From: Bacillota bacterium
Lineage (GTDB): Bacteria > Bacillota > Clostridia > Caldicoprobacterales > DTU083
Assembly (NCBI GenBank): GCA_029777885.1
Contig: JAKORJ010000117.1
Span: 1 to 54,377 of the forward strand
DNA: 54,377 bases
Direction: 5' to 3'
In this document: positions 25,459 through 35,801 of the stretch, piece after piece
Position numbering within the stretch: position 1 is the stretch's first letter
Layout of the letters: every line of letters begins with the position of its first letter
The notes under the pieces: generated by a model
What the model was told of the DNA's origin: nothing
The model's input: only the letters and a program-made list of their open reading frames with translations
Databases searched by the model: none
Made by a program: the position numbers and the translations under genes

Positions 25459-26231
25459 CAGGCACCCTCCAATTCATTCTGCAGGATCTCTTCGGCCAGA
25501 TCCGTGTATGCTTCTGCGCCGGGACATTTGGGATCGTATTTTATGATCGGCAGGCCGTGGCTCGGGGCTTCCCCCAGCCTTACATTCCTGGGTATTATCG
25601 TCGTATAGACTTTATTTCTAAAGTATTTCTTGACCTCCTGGACCACTTCTATCGCAAGGTTGGTCCTGGCATCGAACATGGTCAGGACTACGCCTTCTAT
25701 TTCAAGGGCAGGGTTTAGATGCTTTTGTACAAGCTCAACCGTGTTCATAAGCTGAGCCAGTCCCTCCAGGGCATAATACTCGCATTGGATGGGGACCAGG
25801 AGCTTGTCCGCCGCTGTCAGGGCATTTATCGTTATAAGGCCTAATGAGGGCGGACAGTCGATCATCACGTAATCATACAGGCCCTTGATCGGCTCCAGTG
25901 CCCGCTTCAGGATCGTTTCCCTGGAGATCATGGACACCAATTCTATCTCCGCTCCGGCCAGCTGTATATTAGAAGGTATTATATCAAGGTTATCTATTTC
26001 AGTATGTACGATCGCTTCGCGGGCATCAGCCCTGTTTATCAACACATCATATATGGACTTGTTGACCTTGTTTTTGTCAATCCCCAGGCCGCTGGATGTA
26101 TTGCCCTGGGGATCTATGTCGACGGTCAGGACCTTTTTGCCTGCTACTGCCAGACATGCGCTCAGGTTGACATTCGTAGTGGTCTTGCCCACACCGCCCT
26201 TCTGGTTCGCAATCGCTATGACTTTGGACAT
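25458..26231 (-). CDS. parA: chromosome-partitioning ATPase ParA (Soj)
   Basis: 257 residues. The deviant Walker A 'ANQKGGVGKTTTNVNL' has both the signature and the catalytic Lys. Walker B-like 'VMIDCPPSLGLITINAL' and the C-terminal 'TTIIPRNVRLGEAPSHGLPIIKYDP' are typical of the chromosomal Soj class. With ParB it helps segregate origins and in Bacillus also modulates DnaA. It is the first gene of a parA-parB operon running away from oriC. Confidence 0.97.
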   Translation of the reverse strand: MSKVIAIANQKGGVGKTTTNVNLSACLAVAGKKVLTVDIDPQGNTSSGLGIDKNKVNKSIYDVLINRADAREAIVHTEIDNLDIIPSNIQLAGAEIELVSMISRETILKRALEPIKGLYDYVMIDCPPSLGLITINALTAADKLLVPIQCEYYALEGLAQLMNTVELVQKHLNPALEIEGVVLTMFDARTNLAIEVVQEVKKYFRNKVYTTIIPRNVRLGEAPSHGLPIIKYDPKCPGAEAYTDLAEEILQNELEGA

Positions 26232-26359
26232 TTGATCCGCACCCCTTTTTTATATCTTAGTTCTATTATAGTTTATATTTCAAGGAGTTGGAAGGGCCGT
26301 GTCATATTTTTTGCGGGACGTGCGTATAGTTTTATATAAAACTTGTAAGTGAGGACGAA

Positions 26360-26626
26360 ATGAAGATACTGATAACGACTTTTTTACTTGTATTTCTGGC
26401 TGAGCTTGGTGACAAGACACAACTCGCCACAATGCTGATGGCCACAAAATCCAAATCTATTTGGACAGTATTCATCGGTTCGTCAGTCGCCCTTATTGCA
26501 TCCTCCCTGCTGGGCGTCCTGGCCGGTTCCTTCATTACAAAGCATATACCCGCCTGCTATATACATGCGGCGTCAGGCCTTGGCTTCATCATCATTGGAA
26601 TATTGTTGTTGGCAGGCAAGCTTTAA
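26360..26626 (+). CDS. single-domain GDT1/TMEM165 (UPF0016) family cation transporter subunit
   Basis: 88 residues with three hydrophobic segments. The family signature E-x-G-D-K-T is present in 'FLAELGDKTQLATMLMATKS' (residues about 14-19). Most family members have two such halves; this gene encodes one half and would work as a homodimer or higher oligomer. Related proteins export Mn2+ or move Ca2+. GTGAGG lies upstream of the ATG. No manganese riboswitch (yybP-ykoY type) is visible in the short 128-bp leader. It is convergent with noc. Confidence 0.88.
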   Translation: MKILITTFLLVFLAELGDKTQLATMLMATKSKSIWTVFIGSSVALIASSLLGVLAGSFITKHIPACYIHAASGLGFIIIGILLLAGKL

Positions 26627-26627
26627 A

Positions 26628-26655
26628 ATAAAAAAGGCTTTTCAGCCTTTTGGAA
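26628..26655. terminator. bidirectional terminator between GDT1-like gene and noc
   Basis: AAAAGGCT (26632-26639), loop TTTC, AGCCTTTT (26644-26651). It overlaps the noc stop codon (26642-26644) and lies a few bases after the GDT1-like stop. Confidence 0.7.
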
Positions 26656-27481
26656 TCGTGACTATTATTTCTATATGGTCGCCCTTGTCCTCCTGCATGA
26701 GCTTTGCGCTCACTCCATAGTCCTTCATCATTTTTACTGCATTTTGTATCGTATTTATAAAGACCCTCAGATCGCTTGTCCTTTTAAACAGCCTTCTTTG
26801 CTTAGGCCTGACATTGGCCTGCTTTTGCTCGATCCTGCTGATCATTCGCTCTACGACGGCTTCCGTCTGCCGCACATTCAGCTTTTTCTCAACGACCTGA
26901 TTTATTGCCTTGAGCTGAAGACCTTCATCAGGGAGCTTTAGCAAAGCCCTTGCGTGCCTTTCAGTAAGGTTCTCCTTTATGAGCACTTCCTTTATCTTGT
27001 CGGGCAGGCGCAGGATCCGGAGCTTGTTGGCTATGGTGGACTGGCTTTTCCCCAGCTTTTCCGCGAGCTGCTCCTGGGTCATGTTGTGGTCATTTATCAG
27101 GCTGGCATAGCCCTTGGCTTCTTCCATGTAATGCAGGTCTTCCCGCTGCAGGTTTTCTATCAGGGCAATAATGGCGGAGTCCTGTTCGAAGCTGTCCATC
27201 ACGATGGCCGGGATAGAGTCCATATTGAGCAGCTTGCAGGCTCGCAGCCTCCTTTCGCCGGCTATGAGCTCATAGGAGTCATGGCAGACCTTTCTGACTG
27301 TGATCGGTTGTATCACTCCATACTCCTTTATTGACTGTGCAAGCTCGTCCAACCCTTGCACGGAAAAGCTTTTCCTGGGCTGGTATGGGTTCGGCCTTAT
27401 CTGGCTGACAGGAATGTTTTCCACCTTTTTGCCCGGCTCTGTGCTGGTTTCCTCGGTTGAAGTGTTCACAAACCTTAACAT
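26642..27481 (-). CDS. noc: ParB-family nucleoid occlusion protein Noc
   Basis: 279 residues, a second ParB paralogue. The core has 'PNPYQPRKSFSVQGLDELAQSIKEYG', 'YELIAGERRLRACKLLNM' and 'ALIENLQREDLHYMEEAKG'. The helix-turn-helix is 'MTQEQLAEKLGKSQSTIANKLRILRL'. It lacks the N-terminal ParA-activating motif of Spo0J and stands next to rsmG, which is the standard position of Noc. Noc binds its own DNA sites and membrane to block division over the nucleoid. The ATG at 27481 has GGTGGAGGGG upstream. Confidence 0.9.
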   Translation of the reverse strand: MLRFVNTSTEETSTEPGKKVENIPVSQIRPNPYQPRKSFSVQGLDELAQSIKEYGVIQPITVRKVCHDSYELIAGERRLRACKLLNMDSIPAIVMDSFEQDSAIIALIENLQREDLHYMEEAKGYASLINDHNMTQEQLAEKLGKSQSTIANKLRILRLPDKIKEVLIKENLTERHARALLKLPDEGLQLKAINQVVEKKLNVRQTEAVVERMISRIEQKQANVRPKQRRLFKRTSDLRVFINTIQNAVKMMKDYGVSAKLMQEDKGDHIEIIVTIPKG

Positions 27482-27645
27482 GATATCCCCTCCACCCTTA
27501 ACTATTCGCCATTTGATATCATATTCCTGCCATATCATCCATGATTAATGTTTATTTAACTATAAGTCTATATTCTTTCATATTTTGCGTTTTTTCTTCC
27601 GATTTCGAACAATTGCGCAGCTTCCATATGGGGTTTCCCGGCTTA

Positions 27646-28365
27646 TCATAGGGGATCCTTCTTTGGCTTGCCGGCAGGCCTCGGGTATTTTTCCGGGGTT
27701 GGCTTTTCCTTTCTGATCGTCACCAGGTTATGGGTCTTTTCAGAAAAGGGGACCATGACCGGTATGCAGGTCAAATCCCCACCGCCCAGGACCGAAGCTG
27801 CCCTGCCTGCAGCTTTCATCTCTTCCTGGGCCCCGGGCCCCTTGTTGAATATGCACCAACCCCTTAATTTCACAAAGGGCAGGGTATATTCGAGCAGGAC
27901 CCTGAGCTCAGCCACAGCCCTTGAGACCACTATATCATAGGACTCCCGCATTGAAGGCTGTTTTCCGAGGTCTTCTGCCCTGCCGTGCAGGGCTTTTGTT
28001 TTACCGAGCCTAAGTTCTCCTATGAGCTCATTTAGGAATATGATTTTTTTATTGACCGAGTCTACAAGGGTAAGCTCTATATCCGGCACCGCTATTTTCA
28101 GCGGTATGCCCGGAAAGCCAGCCCCTGTCCCCATGTCAAGGACCGCCATTTCCTGTGTGATCAGCCCTGTCGCAAGCAGGGAAAGGGAGTCGAGGAAGTG
28201 CTGGACCACTATCTCCCCAGGATCCGTTATCGCCGTGAGATTGAACCTGGCGTTCCACTCGATCAGCAGCTCCAGGTATTTTTGAAATTGCCCTATTCTT
28301 TCTGTATCGAGCCCGATCCCCATGGCGGCGCTGCCTTCAAGCAGCATGTCCATTTCTTTACTCAC
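27646..28365 (-). CDS. rsmG: 16S rRNA (guanine-527-N7)-methyltransferase
   Basis: 239 residues, normal for RsmG/GidB. The SAM-binding motif I is '[17 protein letters not shown]'. Others are '[17 protein letters not shown]', '[20 protein letters not shown]' and N-terminal '[25 protein letters not shown]'. It methylates G527 of 16S rRNA. The GTG at 28365 has GGGAGGGGAG upstream and overlaps the mnmG stop by 8 bases; an internal ATG at 28353 is an alternative start. It is followed by a gap of 164 bp before noc. Confidence 0.95.
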   Translation of the reverse strand: MSKEMDMLLEGSAAMGIGLDTERIGQFQKYLELLIEWNARFNLTAITDPGEIVVQHFLDSLSLLATGLITQEMAVLDMGTGAGFPGIPLKIAVPDIELTLVDSVNKKIIFLNELIGELRLGKTKALHGRAEDLGKQPSMRESYDIVVSRAVAELRVLLEYTLPFVKLRGWCIFNKGPGAQEEMKAAGRAASVLGGGDLTCIPVMVPFSEKTHNLVTIRKEKPTPEKYPRPAGKPKKDPL

Positions 28366-30247
28366 CGGATCTCCCCTCCCTTTTAAGCTTCTCCAGGTAA
28401 ACAAGCAGGACCGATATATCAGCAGGGGACACTCCGGATATCCTTGAGGCCTGGCCTATGGACACTGGCTGTATGTCTTCTAGCTTCTGCCTGGCCTCCA
28501 GCCTGAGCCCCTTTATACTTTGATAATCTATGCCCTTGGGTATGTACCTCTGCTCCATTTTCTTAAACTGCTCCGCCTGCCGCATCTGCTTGGCTATATA
28601 GCCCTCGTACTTGACATGGATCTCTACCTGCTCCTTGACTTCATCGGGCAGTTCCTGGCCTTCTAAATCCAATGCCTTAATGTGGTCGTATTCCAGCTCT
28701 GGCCGCTTCAGCAGGTCGTACAGGCTTATCCCGCTTTTGATAAGGGAGGTGTTCAGGCTTTCAAGATACCGGTTCACCTCGTCCGTCGGGGAAACGATCA
28801 CTTCCTTCAGCCTTCTCAGTTCCCGGTCCACGGCTTCCCTTTTCCGCATCAGCCTGTCATACCGCCTGTCGTCTACCAGCCCGATCCTATAGCCCAGCTC
28901 TGTCAACCTGAGATCTGCATTGTCCTGGCGCAGGAGCAGGCGGTATTCCGCCCTTGATGTCATCATCCTGTATGGCTCCCTGGTACCCTTGGTGACCAGG
29001 TCGTCTATTAGAACACCTATGTAGGCCTGGGACCTGTCCAGGATCACCGGTTCCTCCTCTTTCACATACAAAGCGGCGTTTATGCCTGCGATGATCCCCT
29101 GGGCCGCAGCCTCCTCATAGCCTGAGCTCCCGTTGATCTGGCCGGCGAAAAACAGGCCGCCTACTTCCTTAGACTCAAGTGTCAGCTTGAGCTGGCTGGG
29201 ATAAATGCAATCGTATTCTATGGCATAGGCAGGCCGCATTATATGTACATTTTCCAGGCCCTGTATCGTACGATACATCTGTACCTGGACATCTATCGGC
29301 ATGCTGGACGACATGCCCTGGACATACATTTCATTGGTATCAAGTCCCTCAGGCTCAATAAAGACCTGGTGGCTCTGCTTTTCCTTGAACCTGACCACCT
29401 TGTCCTCGATCGAAGGGCAATACCTGGTGCCTATCCCCTCGATCTCACCCGAATACATGGGCGACCGGTGCAGGTTGCTGCGTATGATCTCGTGGGTCCT
29501 TTCATTGGTATAAGTAAGCCAGCAAGGCACCTGGTCCCGTTTTATCGGCTCGCTCATAAAGGAGAAGGTCAGGCCTCCTTCATCCCCCGGCTGCACTGCC
29601 ATCTTTGAAAAATCAATGGTCCGCTTGTCAACCCTGGCAGGGGTCCCGGTCTTGAAGCGCTGGAGGGAAAAGCCCAGCGCTTTTAGGCCCTCGGAGAGCT
29701 CATTTGCCGGATGGAGCCCGTTGGGGCCGCTGGATTTTGAATATTCCCCTATTATTATCCGGCTGCGCAGGTACACGCCCGAGGCTATGACCATGGCCCT
29801 GCATTCGTATGTCTCGCCCGTGCTCAATACGACTCCCGAGACCTGGCCGTTTGTCGTAAGTATACGCACTACCTCGCCCTGCCTTATGTCCAGGCGCTCC
29901 TGGTTCTCCAGGGTCTCCTTCATGGCAGCCTGGTACCGCTTCTTGTCAGTCTGGGCCCGGAGCGAGTGGACTGCCGGACCCTTGCCGGTATTGATCATCC
30001 TTATCTGTATAAAAGTCTTGTCAGTGTTTATGCCCATTTCACCGCCAAGGGCGTCAATCTCGCGCACCAGGTGGCCCTTCGACGTCCCGCCGATAGCAGG
30101 ATTACATGCCATCATGGCGATTGAATCCAGGCTCAGGGCCACGACAAGGGTCCTCAGGCCCAGCCTGGCGGCAGCAAGGGCTGCTTCACAGCCCGCATGA
30201 CCTGCACCTGTGACTATAACGTCGTATCTTCCTGCATTAAATTCCAT
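28358..30247 (-). CDS. mnmG: tRNA uridine-5-carboxymethylaminomethyl(34) synthesis enzyme MnmG
   Basis: 629 residues, the usual length. The FAD-binding N-terminus is '[22 protein letters not shown]', with '[23 protein letters not shown]' and '[15 protein letters not shown]'-type segments. The C-terminus binds MnmE and tRNA ('[20 protein letters not shown]...'). With MnmE it installs carboxymethylaminomethyl on wobble U34 using FAD and methylene-THF. The ATG at 30247 has TAGGAAAG upstream. It lies 8 bp after mnmE. Confidence 0.98.
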   Translation of the reverse strand: MEFNAGRYDVIVTGAGHAGCEAALAAARLGLRTLVVALSLDSIAMMACNPAIGGTSKGHLVREIDALGGEMGINTDKTFIQIRMINTGKGPAVHSLRAQTDKKRYQAAMKETLENQERLDIRQGEVVRILTTNGQVSGVVLSTGETYECRAMVIASGVYLRSRIIIGEYSKSSGPNGLHPANELSEGLKALGFSLQRFKTGTPARVDKRTIDFSKMAVQPGDEGGLTFSFMSEPIKRDQVPCWLTYTNERTHEIIRSNLHRSPMYSGEIEGIGTRYCPSIEDKVVRFKEKQSHQVFIEPEGLDTNEMYVQGMSSSMPIDVQVQMYRTIQGLENVHIMRPAYAIEYDCIYPSQLKLTLESKEVGGLFFAGQINGSSGYEEAAAQGIIAGINAALYVKEEEPVILDRSQAYIGVLIDDLVTKGTREPYRMMTSRAEYRLLLRQDNADLRLTELGYRIGLVDDRRYDRLMRKREAVDRELRRLKEVIVSPTDEVNRYLESLNTSLIKSGISLYDLLKRPELEYDHIKALDLEGQELPDEVKEQVEIHVKYEGYIAKQMRQAEQFKKMEQRYIPKGIDYQSIKGLRLEARQKLEDIQPVSIGQASRISGVSPADISVLLVYLEKLKREGRSGE

Positions 30248-30255
30248 TTGCTTTC

Positions 30256-31638
30256 CTACTTTCCAAGACAAAACTCGGCGAAGATCTTGTCGATCAGGTC
30301 CTCCGTCAGGCTTTCACCGGTTATTTCACCCAGGCAGTCCAGCGCATCTCTTATATCTATCGTGATTATATCCAGAGGCACGAGTGCTTCAAGAGAAGCC
30401 AGGGCATCCTTCAAATGCCCGTCTGCCCTGATCAGCGCTTCCTTGTGCCGGGTATTGGTGATGAAAATTTCATTGCCCGCCGTAAGTTTCCCCGAAAAAA
30501 CCATATTGTATATATAGTCTTTGACATCCTCTATGCCTGTACCATCCACCATTGAGGTCCGGATCACGTCCGCCTTGACTAGCTTCCTCACCTCAGCCTC
30601 ATCGATCACTGCCGGCTTGTCGGTTTTGTTTAGCAGGACCAGGGCACGCCTGCCACTTAGCCATTCCATGATTTTGCGGTCATCCTCGCCCAGGGGCTCC
30701 GAGGCATCAAGGATAAAGAGTATAAGGTCAGCTTCCTCCATCATGCCCCGCGACCTTTCTACCCCTATTTTCTCAACCAGGTCCACGGTCTCCCGGATGC
30801 CGGCCGTGTCGATTATCTTTACCAGGACACCCTTTATATTCAGATGTTCCTCTATCACGTCCCTGGTGGTTCCGGGAATATCGGTCACGATCGCCCTGTT
30901 TTCCCTCACCAGGGCATTCAATAACGAGGACTTCCCCACATTGGGACGGCCTATGATGACTGTTTTGATGCCTTCCCTGACGAGCCTTCCCTGGTCGGCC
31001 GAATCCAGCAGCCTATGGCACTCCTGCCTTGCAGCCTTTAGAGCCTCAGCCAGGTCATCCAGGAATACGTCCTCTATATCCTCCTCCGGATAGTCAATGG
31101 TGACTTCTATATGGGCCAGGAGGTTCAGCAGCCTTTCCCTCAGGCTTCCTATTTTCTCGGTCAGGCTTCCTTTCAGTTGCCGTATGGAGGCCTTTGCAGC
31201 TTCCTCGGTCCTGGCGGATATAAGGTCCATTACCGCCTCGGCCTGGGATAGGTCTATGCGGCCGTTCAAAAATGCCCTTTTTGTGAATTCTCCGGGTTCG
31301 GCCATCCGGGCCCCGGCGGAGATCACAAGCTCCAATATCCGCTTAACAGGCACCATGCCGCCATGGCAGTGGATCTCAACTATATCCTCCCTGGTATAGG
31401 TCCTGGGCGCCTTCATATACACCATCATGACCTCGTCAACGATCTGTCCTTCATCATCGGTTATATACCCATAATTGAAATACCTGTCCTTTAGGTCGGA
31501 TGCCTTGATCCTGCTGCTTTTCTTGCCCGTAAACAGCTTTTCTATGATCCTGGCGGACTCATCCCCGCTTATCCTTATAACGGCTATCCCGCCCTCCCCT
31601 GGCGGGGTCGCGAGCGCAACCACAGTATCGTTATGCAT
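30256..31638 (-). CDS. mnmE: tRNA modification GTPase MnmE
   Basis: 460 residues. The N-terminal tetrahydrofolate-binding domain ('[20 protein letters not shown]', 'VEIHCHGG') is followed by the G domain with P-loop '[16 protein letters not shown]', '[13 protein letters not shown]' and 'LLNKTDKP'. The C-terminal 'IFAEFCLGK' carries the essential C-x-G-K. It is the partner of MnmG. The start at 31638 (ATGCATAAC) has GTGAGG 3-5 bases before it. Upstream in-frame starts lie in the hairpin that follows jag. Confidence 0.98.
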   Translation of the reverse strand: MHNDTVVALATPPGEGGIAVIRISGDESARIIEKLFTGKKSSRIKASDLKDRYFNYGYITDDEGQIVDEVMMVYMKAPRTYTREDIVEIHCHGGMVPVKRILELVISAGARMAEPGEFTKRAFLNGRIDLSQAEAVMDLISARTEEAAKASIRQLKGSLTEKIGSLRERLLNLLAHIEVTIDYPEEDIEDVFLDDLAEALKAARQECHRLLDSADQGRLVREGIKTVIIGRPNVGKSSLLNALVRENRAIVTDIPGTTRDVIEEHLNIKGVLVKIIDTAGIRETVDLVEKIGVERSRGMMEEADLILFILDASEPLGEDDRKIMEWLSGRRALVLLNKTDKPAVIDEAEVRKLVKADVIRTSMVDGTGIEDVKDYIYNMVFSGKLTAGNEIFITNTRHKEALIRADGHLKDALASLEALVPLDIITIDIRDALDCLGEITGESLTEDLIDKIFAEFCLGK

Positions 31639-31650
31639 ATCCTCACCTAT

Positions 31651-31678
31651 AAATAAACCCAGCATTTCTACTGGGTTT
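31651..31678 (-). terminator. hairpin between jag and mnmE, possible attenuator
   Basis: AAACCCAG (31655-31662) pairs perfectly with CTGGGTTT (31671-31678). On the minus strand the stem is followed by ATTTAT, a short tail, so termination may be partial. It could lower expression of mnmE-mnmG-rsmG relative to the rpmH operon. Confidence 0.5.
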
Positions 31679-31693
31679 GATTGGTTTATCCTG

Positions 31694-32311
31694 TTATTTC
31701 AATGTGATTACGACTTTCCTGTATGGTTCTTCCCCTTCGCTGTAGGTCGTGATATTGGGTTCCTTTTGGAGGGTCGAATGTATTATCCGCCTTTCAAAGG
31801 GGTTCATGGGCTCTAGGGTTATCTTCCTGCCGCTTTTCTGCACCTTGTGGGCCAGCCGCTTTGCCAGCTTCTTCAGGGTTTCCTCCCGTTTGCTGCGATA
31901 GTTTTCCGTATCGACGATCACCCTCGTGTACTTGTCGGTCCCCCGGTTCACCACCAGGCTGGTCAGGTACTGGACCGCATCCAGGGTCTCTCCCCTGTGG
32001 CCGATCAACACTCCCATTTTCGGCCCGCTGACCTTTATCATAAGGCCGTTTTCCGATTCAGTTATGTCCAGCTTCGCTTCGAGATTCATTTTCTCAAAAA
32101 GCTCCATGAGGAAATTCTTGGCGACCTCGGCCTTGGTTTGCTTCAGCGTAGCTCTGATCTTGGCCTCCCTGCCTCCGAACACCCCTAAGATCCCTTTCAC
32201 CGGCTCCTCAAGCACCTCAATCTCCAGCTTGTCCCTTTGTACCGCCAGCTGGATAGCCGCTGATAAGACCGCATCCTCTACCGTTCTGCCTGTGGTTATT
32301 ATCGATTTCAT
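31694..32311 (-). CDS. jag: RNA-binding protein Jag / KhpB (SpoIIIJ-associated)
   Basis: 205 residues. The Jag-N domain (about 1-50: 'TGRTVEDAVLSAAIQLAVQRDKLEIEVLEEPVKGILGVFGG') is followed by a KH domain ('LMIKVSGPKMGVLIGHRGETLDAVQYL') and an R3H domain ('LEPMNPFERRIIHSTLQ'). It binds RNA in the cytoplasm and often pairs with KhpA. The start at 32311 overlaps the yidC stop as ATGA. AAGGTGG precedes it. A much longer in-frame extension runs through yidC and is rejected. Confidence 0.95.
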   Translation of the reverse strand: MKSIITTGRTVEDAVLSAAIQLAVQRDKLEIEVLEEPVKGILGVFGGREAKIRATLKQTKAEVAKNFLMELFEKMNLEAKLDITESENGLMIKVSGPKMGVLIGHRGETLDAVQYLTSLVVNRGTDKYTRVIVDTENYRSKREETLKKLAKRLAHKVQKSGRKITLEPMNPFERRIIHSTLQKEPNITTYSEGEEPYRKVVITLK

Positions 32312-33093
32312 TTTGATCCACCTTCCTTGACAGGCGGGTTCAGCCTCTTGATGATGAAATGCTGTGCTATCTGGAACAGGTTGGCTGTAACCCAGTATAT
32401 TGCAAATGCTGATGTATACATCGTACAGAACCATACCGACATTAGGGGCATTATAACGGAAAAGCCCGCCATCTGCTGGTTGTCGCCCTTTGGCTGGGTC
32501 AGCTTTATTTGATAATAGGATGTGACCCCGGCCAGGATCGGGAGTATGAACAGGCCATTGTAACCCTGGGTGAACATTGAGATTGACTTGTTCAATACAT
32601 CCTTGAAGGGTGAGTCCGGGCTCCACACGTTCCTGATCCACAAAAATCTTTCCACTGTTTCTTTTGCAATATTCTCGGCAGCTATTTTATTTAAAGCCGC
32701 AAACATCGCAAACATCAAGGGCAGGGTGAGCAGCATCGGCAGGCAGCCGCCCAGCGGGTTGATCTTATGCTTCTGGTAAAGCTCCAGGGTCTTCTGGTTT
32801 TTCTTTTCAGGGTCATTTTTATATTTCTTGTTGATCTCATTGAGCTCCGGCTGGATCTCTGCTATTTTCTGGTTGGCCCTTTTGGACTTTAGATCCAGGG
32901 GCAGGAGCGCAGCCCTGAAAATTATCGTGAATAAAATGATGGCCAGGCCATACCCGCCGAAGGGTTCAGGTATTTTGGACGTTATCGTGTATAATCCTTC
33001 CAGGATGCCCTTCAGGAAATTGACGAAGGAACCCCACAGGCCTGGGTTCTGTGTCTGCTGGACAGTCTCCATTAACAGAATAGGTAAATTCAT
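32308..33093 (-). CDS. yidC: membrane protein insertase YidC/SpoIIIJ
   Basis: 261 residues. Five membrane segments: 'GYGLAIILFTIIFRAALLPL' (TM with the hydrophilic-groove Arg), a cytoplasmic hairpin ('KSKRANQKIAEIQPELNEINKKYKNDPEKKNQKTLELYQKHKI'), 'PLGGCLPMLLTLPLMFAMFAAL' and two more. It inserts or folds membrane proteins alone or with SecYEG. The short N-terminus lacks a clear lipobox, as in many clostridial copies. It is 18 bp after yidD and overlaps jag. Confidence 0.95.
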   Translation of the reverse strand: MNLPILLMETVQQTQNPGLWGSFVNFLKGILEGLYTITSKIPEPFGGYGLAIILFTIIFRAALLPLDLKSKRANQKIAEIQPELNEINKKYKNDPEKKNQKTLELYQKHKINPLGGCLPMLLTLPLMFAMFAALNKIAAENIAKETVERFLWIRNVWSPDSPFKDVLNKSISMFTQGYNGLFILPILAGVTSYYQIKLTQPKGDNQQMAGFSVIMPLMSVWFCTMYTSAFAIYWVTANLFQIAQHFIIKRLNPPVKEGGSK

Positions 33094-33111
33094 CAGGTTA
33101 TACCCCCGTGT

Positions 33112-33321
33112 TTATTCTAAAGGGTCGTATCCACCAGGGTTCAGGGGATGGCATTTCAACAGCCTTCTGATGGAAAGGTAGATTCCTTTTACAGACCCGT
33201 ATTTGCTTATCGCTTGTATTGAATATTCTGAACATGTAGGATAAAAACGGCACGTAGCCGGCAAGGCAGGCGAAATATGCTTTTGGTAAAGCCTGATCAC
33301 AGATATCAATAATCGCTTCAT
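33112..33321 (-). CDS. yidD: membrane protein insertion efficiency factor YidD
   Basis: 69 residues. The family signature '[22 protein letters not shown]' with its three Cys is present, then '[26 protein letters not shown]'. An amphipathic N-terminal helix ('[14 protein letters not shown]') would associate it with the membrane. It aids YidC-dependent insertion. It overlaps the rnpA stop by 4 bp. Confidence 0.97.
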   Translation of the reverse strand: MKRLLISVIRLYQKHISPALPATCRFYPTCSEYSIQAISKYGSVKGIYLSIRRLLKCHPLNPGGYDPLE

Positions 33322-33671
33322 TCTGCGGGTTCACCCTCTTTATACAGCCTGGCCCGCCTTAGCAGATTGTTGACCGCCTCTTTCAACTCGTCAAAGGATG
33401 CGTCCGCTGCGTCCTTTCGTACTGAAAACACCAGGTCATATCCACGCTTGATGTTATCCAGCTCGGCTGATACTATCTCTCTAAGCTGCCTTTTGATCCT
33501 GTTGCGTCTGACAGCCTTCCCAAACTTCTTAGTGATCGAAAAGCCGATCCTCAATGATGAATGGCCGGACCTTTTGTAGATAAGCACCAGAAGGGGATGC
33601 CCAATGGATTTCCCTTTCCTGTATATGTATAGGAAATCGCTGTTTTTCCTCAGCCGATATCTTTTTTGCAC
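33318..33671 (-). CDS. rnpA: ribonuclease P protein component
   Basis: 117 residues. '[21 protein letters not shown]' opens the protein, and the RNA-binding '[17 protein letters not shown]' (RNR motif) is intact. It is the protein subunit of RNase P, which matures the 5' end of tRNAs; the RNA subunit (rnpB) is not in the window. It lies 54 bp after rpmH with a hairpin in between. Confidence 0.96.
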   Translation of the reverse strand: MQKRYRLRKNSDFLYIYRKGKSIGHPLLVLIYKRSGHSSLRIGFSITKKFGKAVRRNRIKRQLREIVSAELDNIKRGYDLVFSVRKDAADASFDELKEAVNNLLRRARLYKEGEPAE

Positions 33672-33702
33672 CCATACGCCTCCAAAAGGTATTGTGTGGC
33701 AG

Positions 33703-33728
33703 AAAAGGCCACTTAAATAGCGGCCTTA
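33703..33728 (-). terminator. hairpin between rpmH and rnpA, probable attenuator
   Basis: AAGGCC (33705-33710) pairs with GGCCTT (33722-33727), extended by inner CT/AG. On the minus strand it is followed by TTTTCT. It overlaps the rpmH stop and could set the high L34 to low RnpA ratio. Confidence 0.5.
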
Positions 33729-33860
33729 TGCTGTCAGTCTCTTTCTACCCTTTTGTCTTCTTCTCTTAAGCACGAGTCTGCCGTTTTTCGTAGACATCCT
33801 TTTTCTGAACCCGTGTTCTTTCTTTCTCTGTCTCTTCTTGGGTTGGTAAGTCCTGAGCAT
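33726..33860 (-). CDS. rpmH: 50S ribosomal protein L34
   Basis: 44 residues, standard length: '[20 protein letters not shown]' then '[22 protein letters not shown]'. It is very basic, as expected for L34. The ATG at 33860 follows GAAAGGGGG by a few bases. It is the first gene of the rpmH-rnpA-yidD-yidC-jag operon, with a consensus sigma-A promoter 74-102 bp upstream. Confidence 0.98.
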   Translation of the reverse strand: MLRTYQPKKRQRKKEHGFRKRMSTKNGRLVLKRRRQKGRKRLTA

Positions 33861-33933
33861 TTCGCAGCCCCCTTTCAAGCTAGCTATTTGTGTATGGAAA
33901 ATAAACAATAAACCGGCATTATGCTACTCTAGT

Positions 33934-33962
33934 ATTATATTCATGTTTATAAGGCGTGTCAA
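33934..33962 (-). promoter_or_regulatory. consensus sigma-A promoter of the rpmH operon
   Basis: On the minus strand TTGACA (plus 33957-33962), a 17-base spacer and TATAAT (plus 33934-33939): perfect hexamers at ideal spacing. It lies between rpmH and the first oriC DnaA box. Confidence 0.9.
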
Positions 33963-33985
33963 GAAAATCAAAACCATTGCTTTAA

Positions 33986-34189
33986 TTATCCACAGATATT
34001 TTGATTTTTATCCTTTACTGTTGATAACTTCTACATTATAATAATAGTAGTAGTCTTTGCACCACGAGTTATGCACAAGTGTGGATAAGTGTGTGAATAA
34101 CTCCTCCAAAATTCGACTTTTTTCTTGGATCCAATTGAATGTTCAGCCTGTTGATAATGTGAATCCTATCAACAAGGCTCTGTGTATAA
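33986..34189. other. oriC: oriC, upstream DnaA-box cluster (rpmH-dnaA gap)
   Basis: DnaA boxes: TTATCCACA 33986-33994 (perfect), TTATGCACA 34069-34077, TGTGGATAA 34080-34088 (perfect, reverse), TGTGAATAA 34092-34100, TGTGTATAA 34181-34189. A trinucleotide tract on the minus strand, CTACTACTATTATTATAAT (plus about 34035-34053), resembles DnaA-trios. The 442-bp gap 33861-34302 holds no gene other than the rpmH promoter. Confidence 0.85.
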
Positions 34190-34302
34190 AGATATCCTAA
34201 CTAATAGACCTAACCCTAAAGCTGATTGCCTTGGGAGTTTTTTTGTCTGGGACATCTGTTTTTATTTTTATGCTTTATTTTTTTCTTTAATGGGAGGTTC
34301 TC

Positions 34303-35640
<1,338 letters not shown>

Positions 35641-35642
35641 TC

Positions 35643-35780
35643 TGTGGATAATTTCAAAGGGGATCCATAGACTTATCCCCACCTAATCCACACAGAGTAT
35701 GGGCTTGTTTTCGGATTCGACAGCAAGATTCACATTTCCACAGGCCCTACTACTATTACTGCTATCTTATTATTATATTC
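35643..35780. other. oriC: oriC, downstream cluster with DnaA-trio and unwinding element (dnaA-dnaN gap)
   Basis: Boxes TGTGGATAA 35643-35651 (perfect, reverse), TTATCCCCA 35673-35681, TAATCCACA 35684-35692 and ATTTCCACA 35734-35742. Four bases after the last box runs CTA CTA CTA TTA CTG CTA (35747-35764), matching the DnaA-trio pattern known from Bacillus subtilis. AT-only DNA (TTATTATTATATT) follows. This is the likely duplex opening site. Confidence 0.85.
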
Positions 35781-35801
35781 ACCTATCCTAGGAGGTATGA
35801 C

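Noticed and set aside
26232-26359. Manganese riboswitch (yybP-ykoY) before the GDT1-like gene
   Set aside because: The leader is short and the conserved loop motifs are not visible.
26642-27481. Noc-binding sites near noc
   Set aside because: I looked for ATTTCCCGGGAAAT-like sequences and found none in the window by eye; partial CCCGGG matches inside coding regions were not palindromic enough.
31694-32641. Long N-terminal extension of jag
   Set aside because: The extra residues are yidC sequence read in another frame. Jag homology begins at the ATG at 32311, which overlaps the yidC stop as ATGA.
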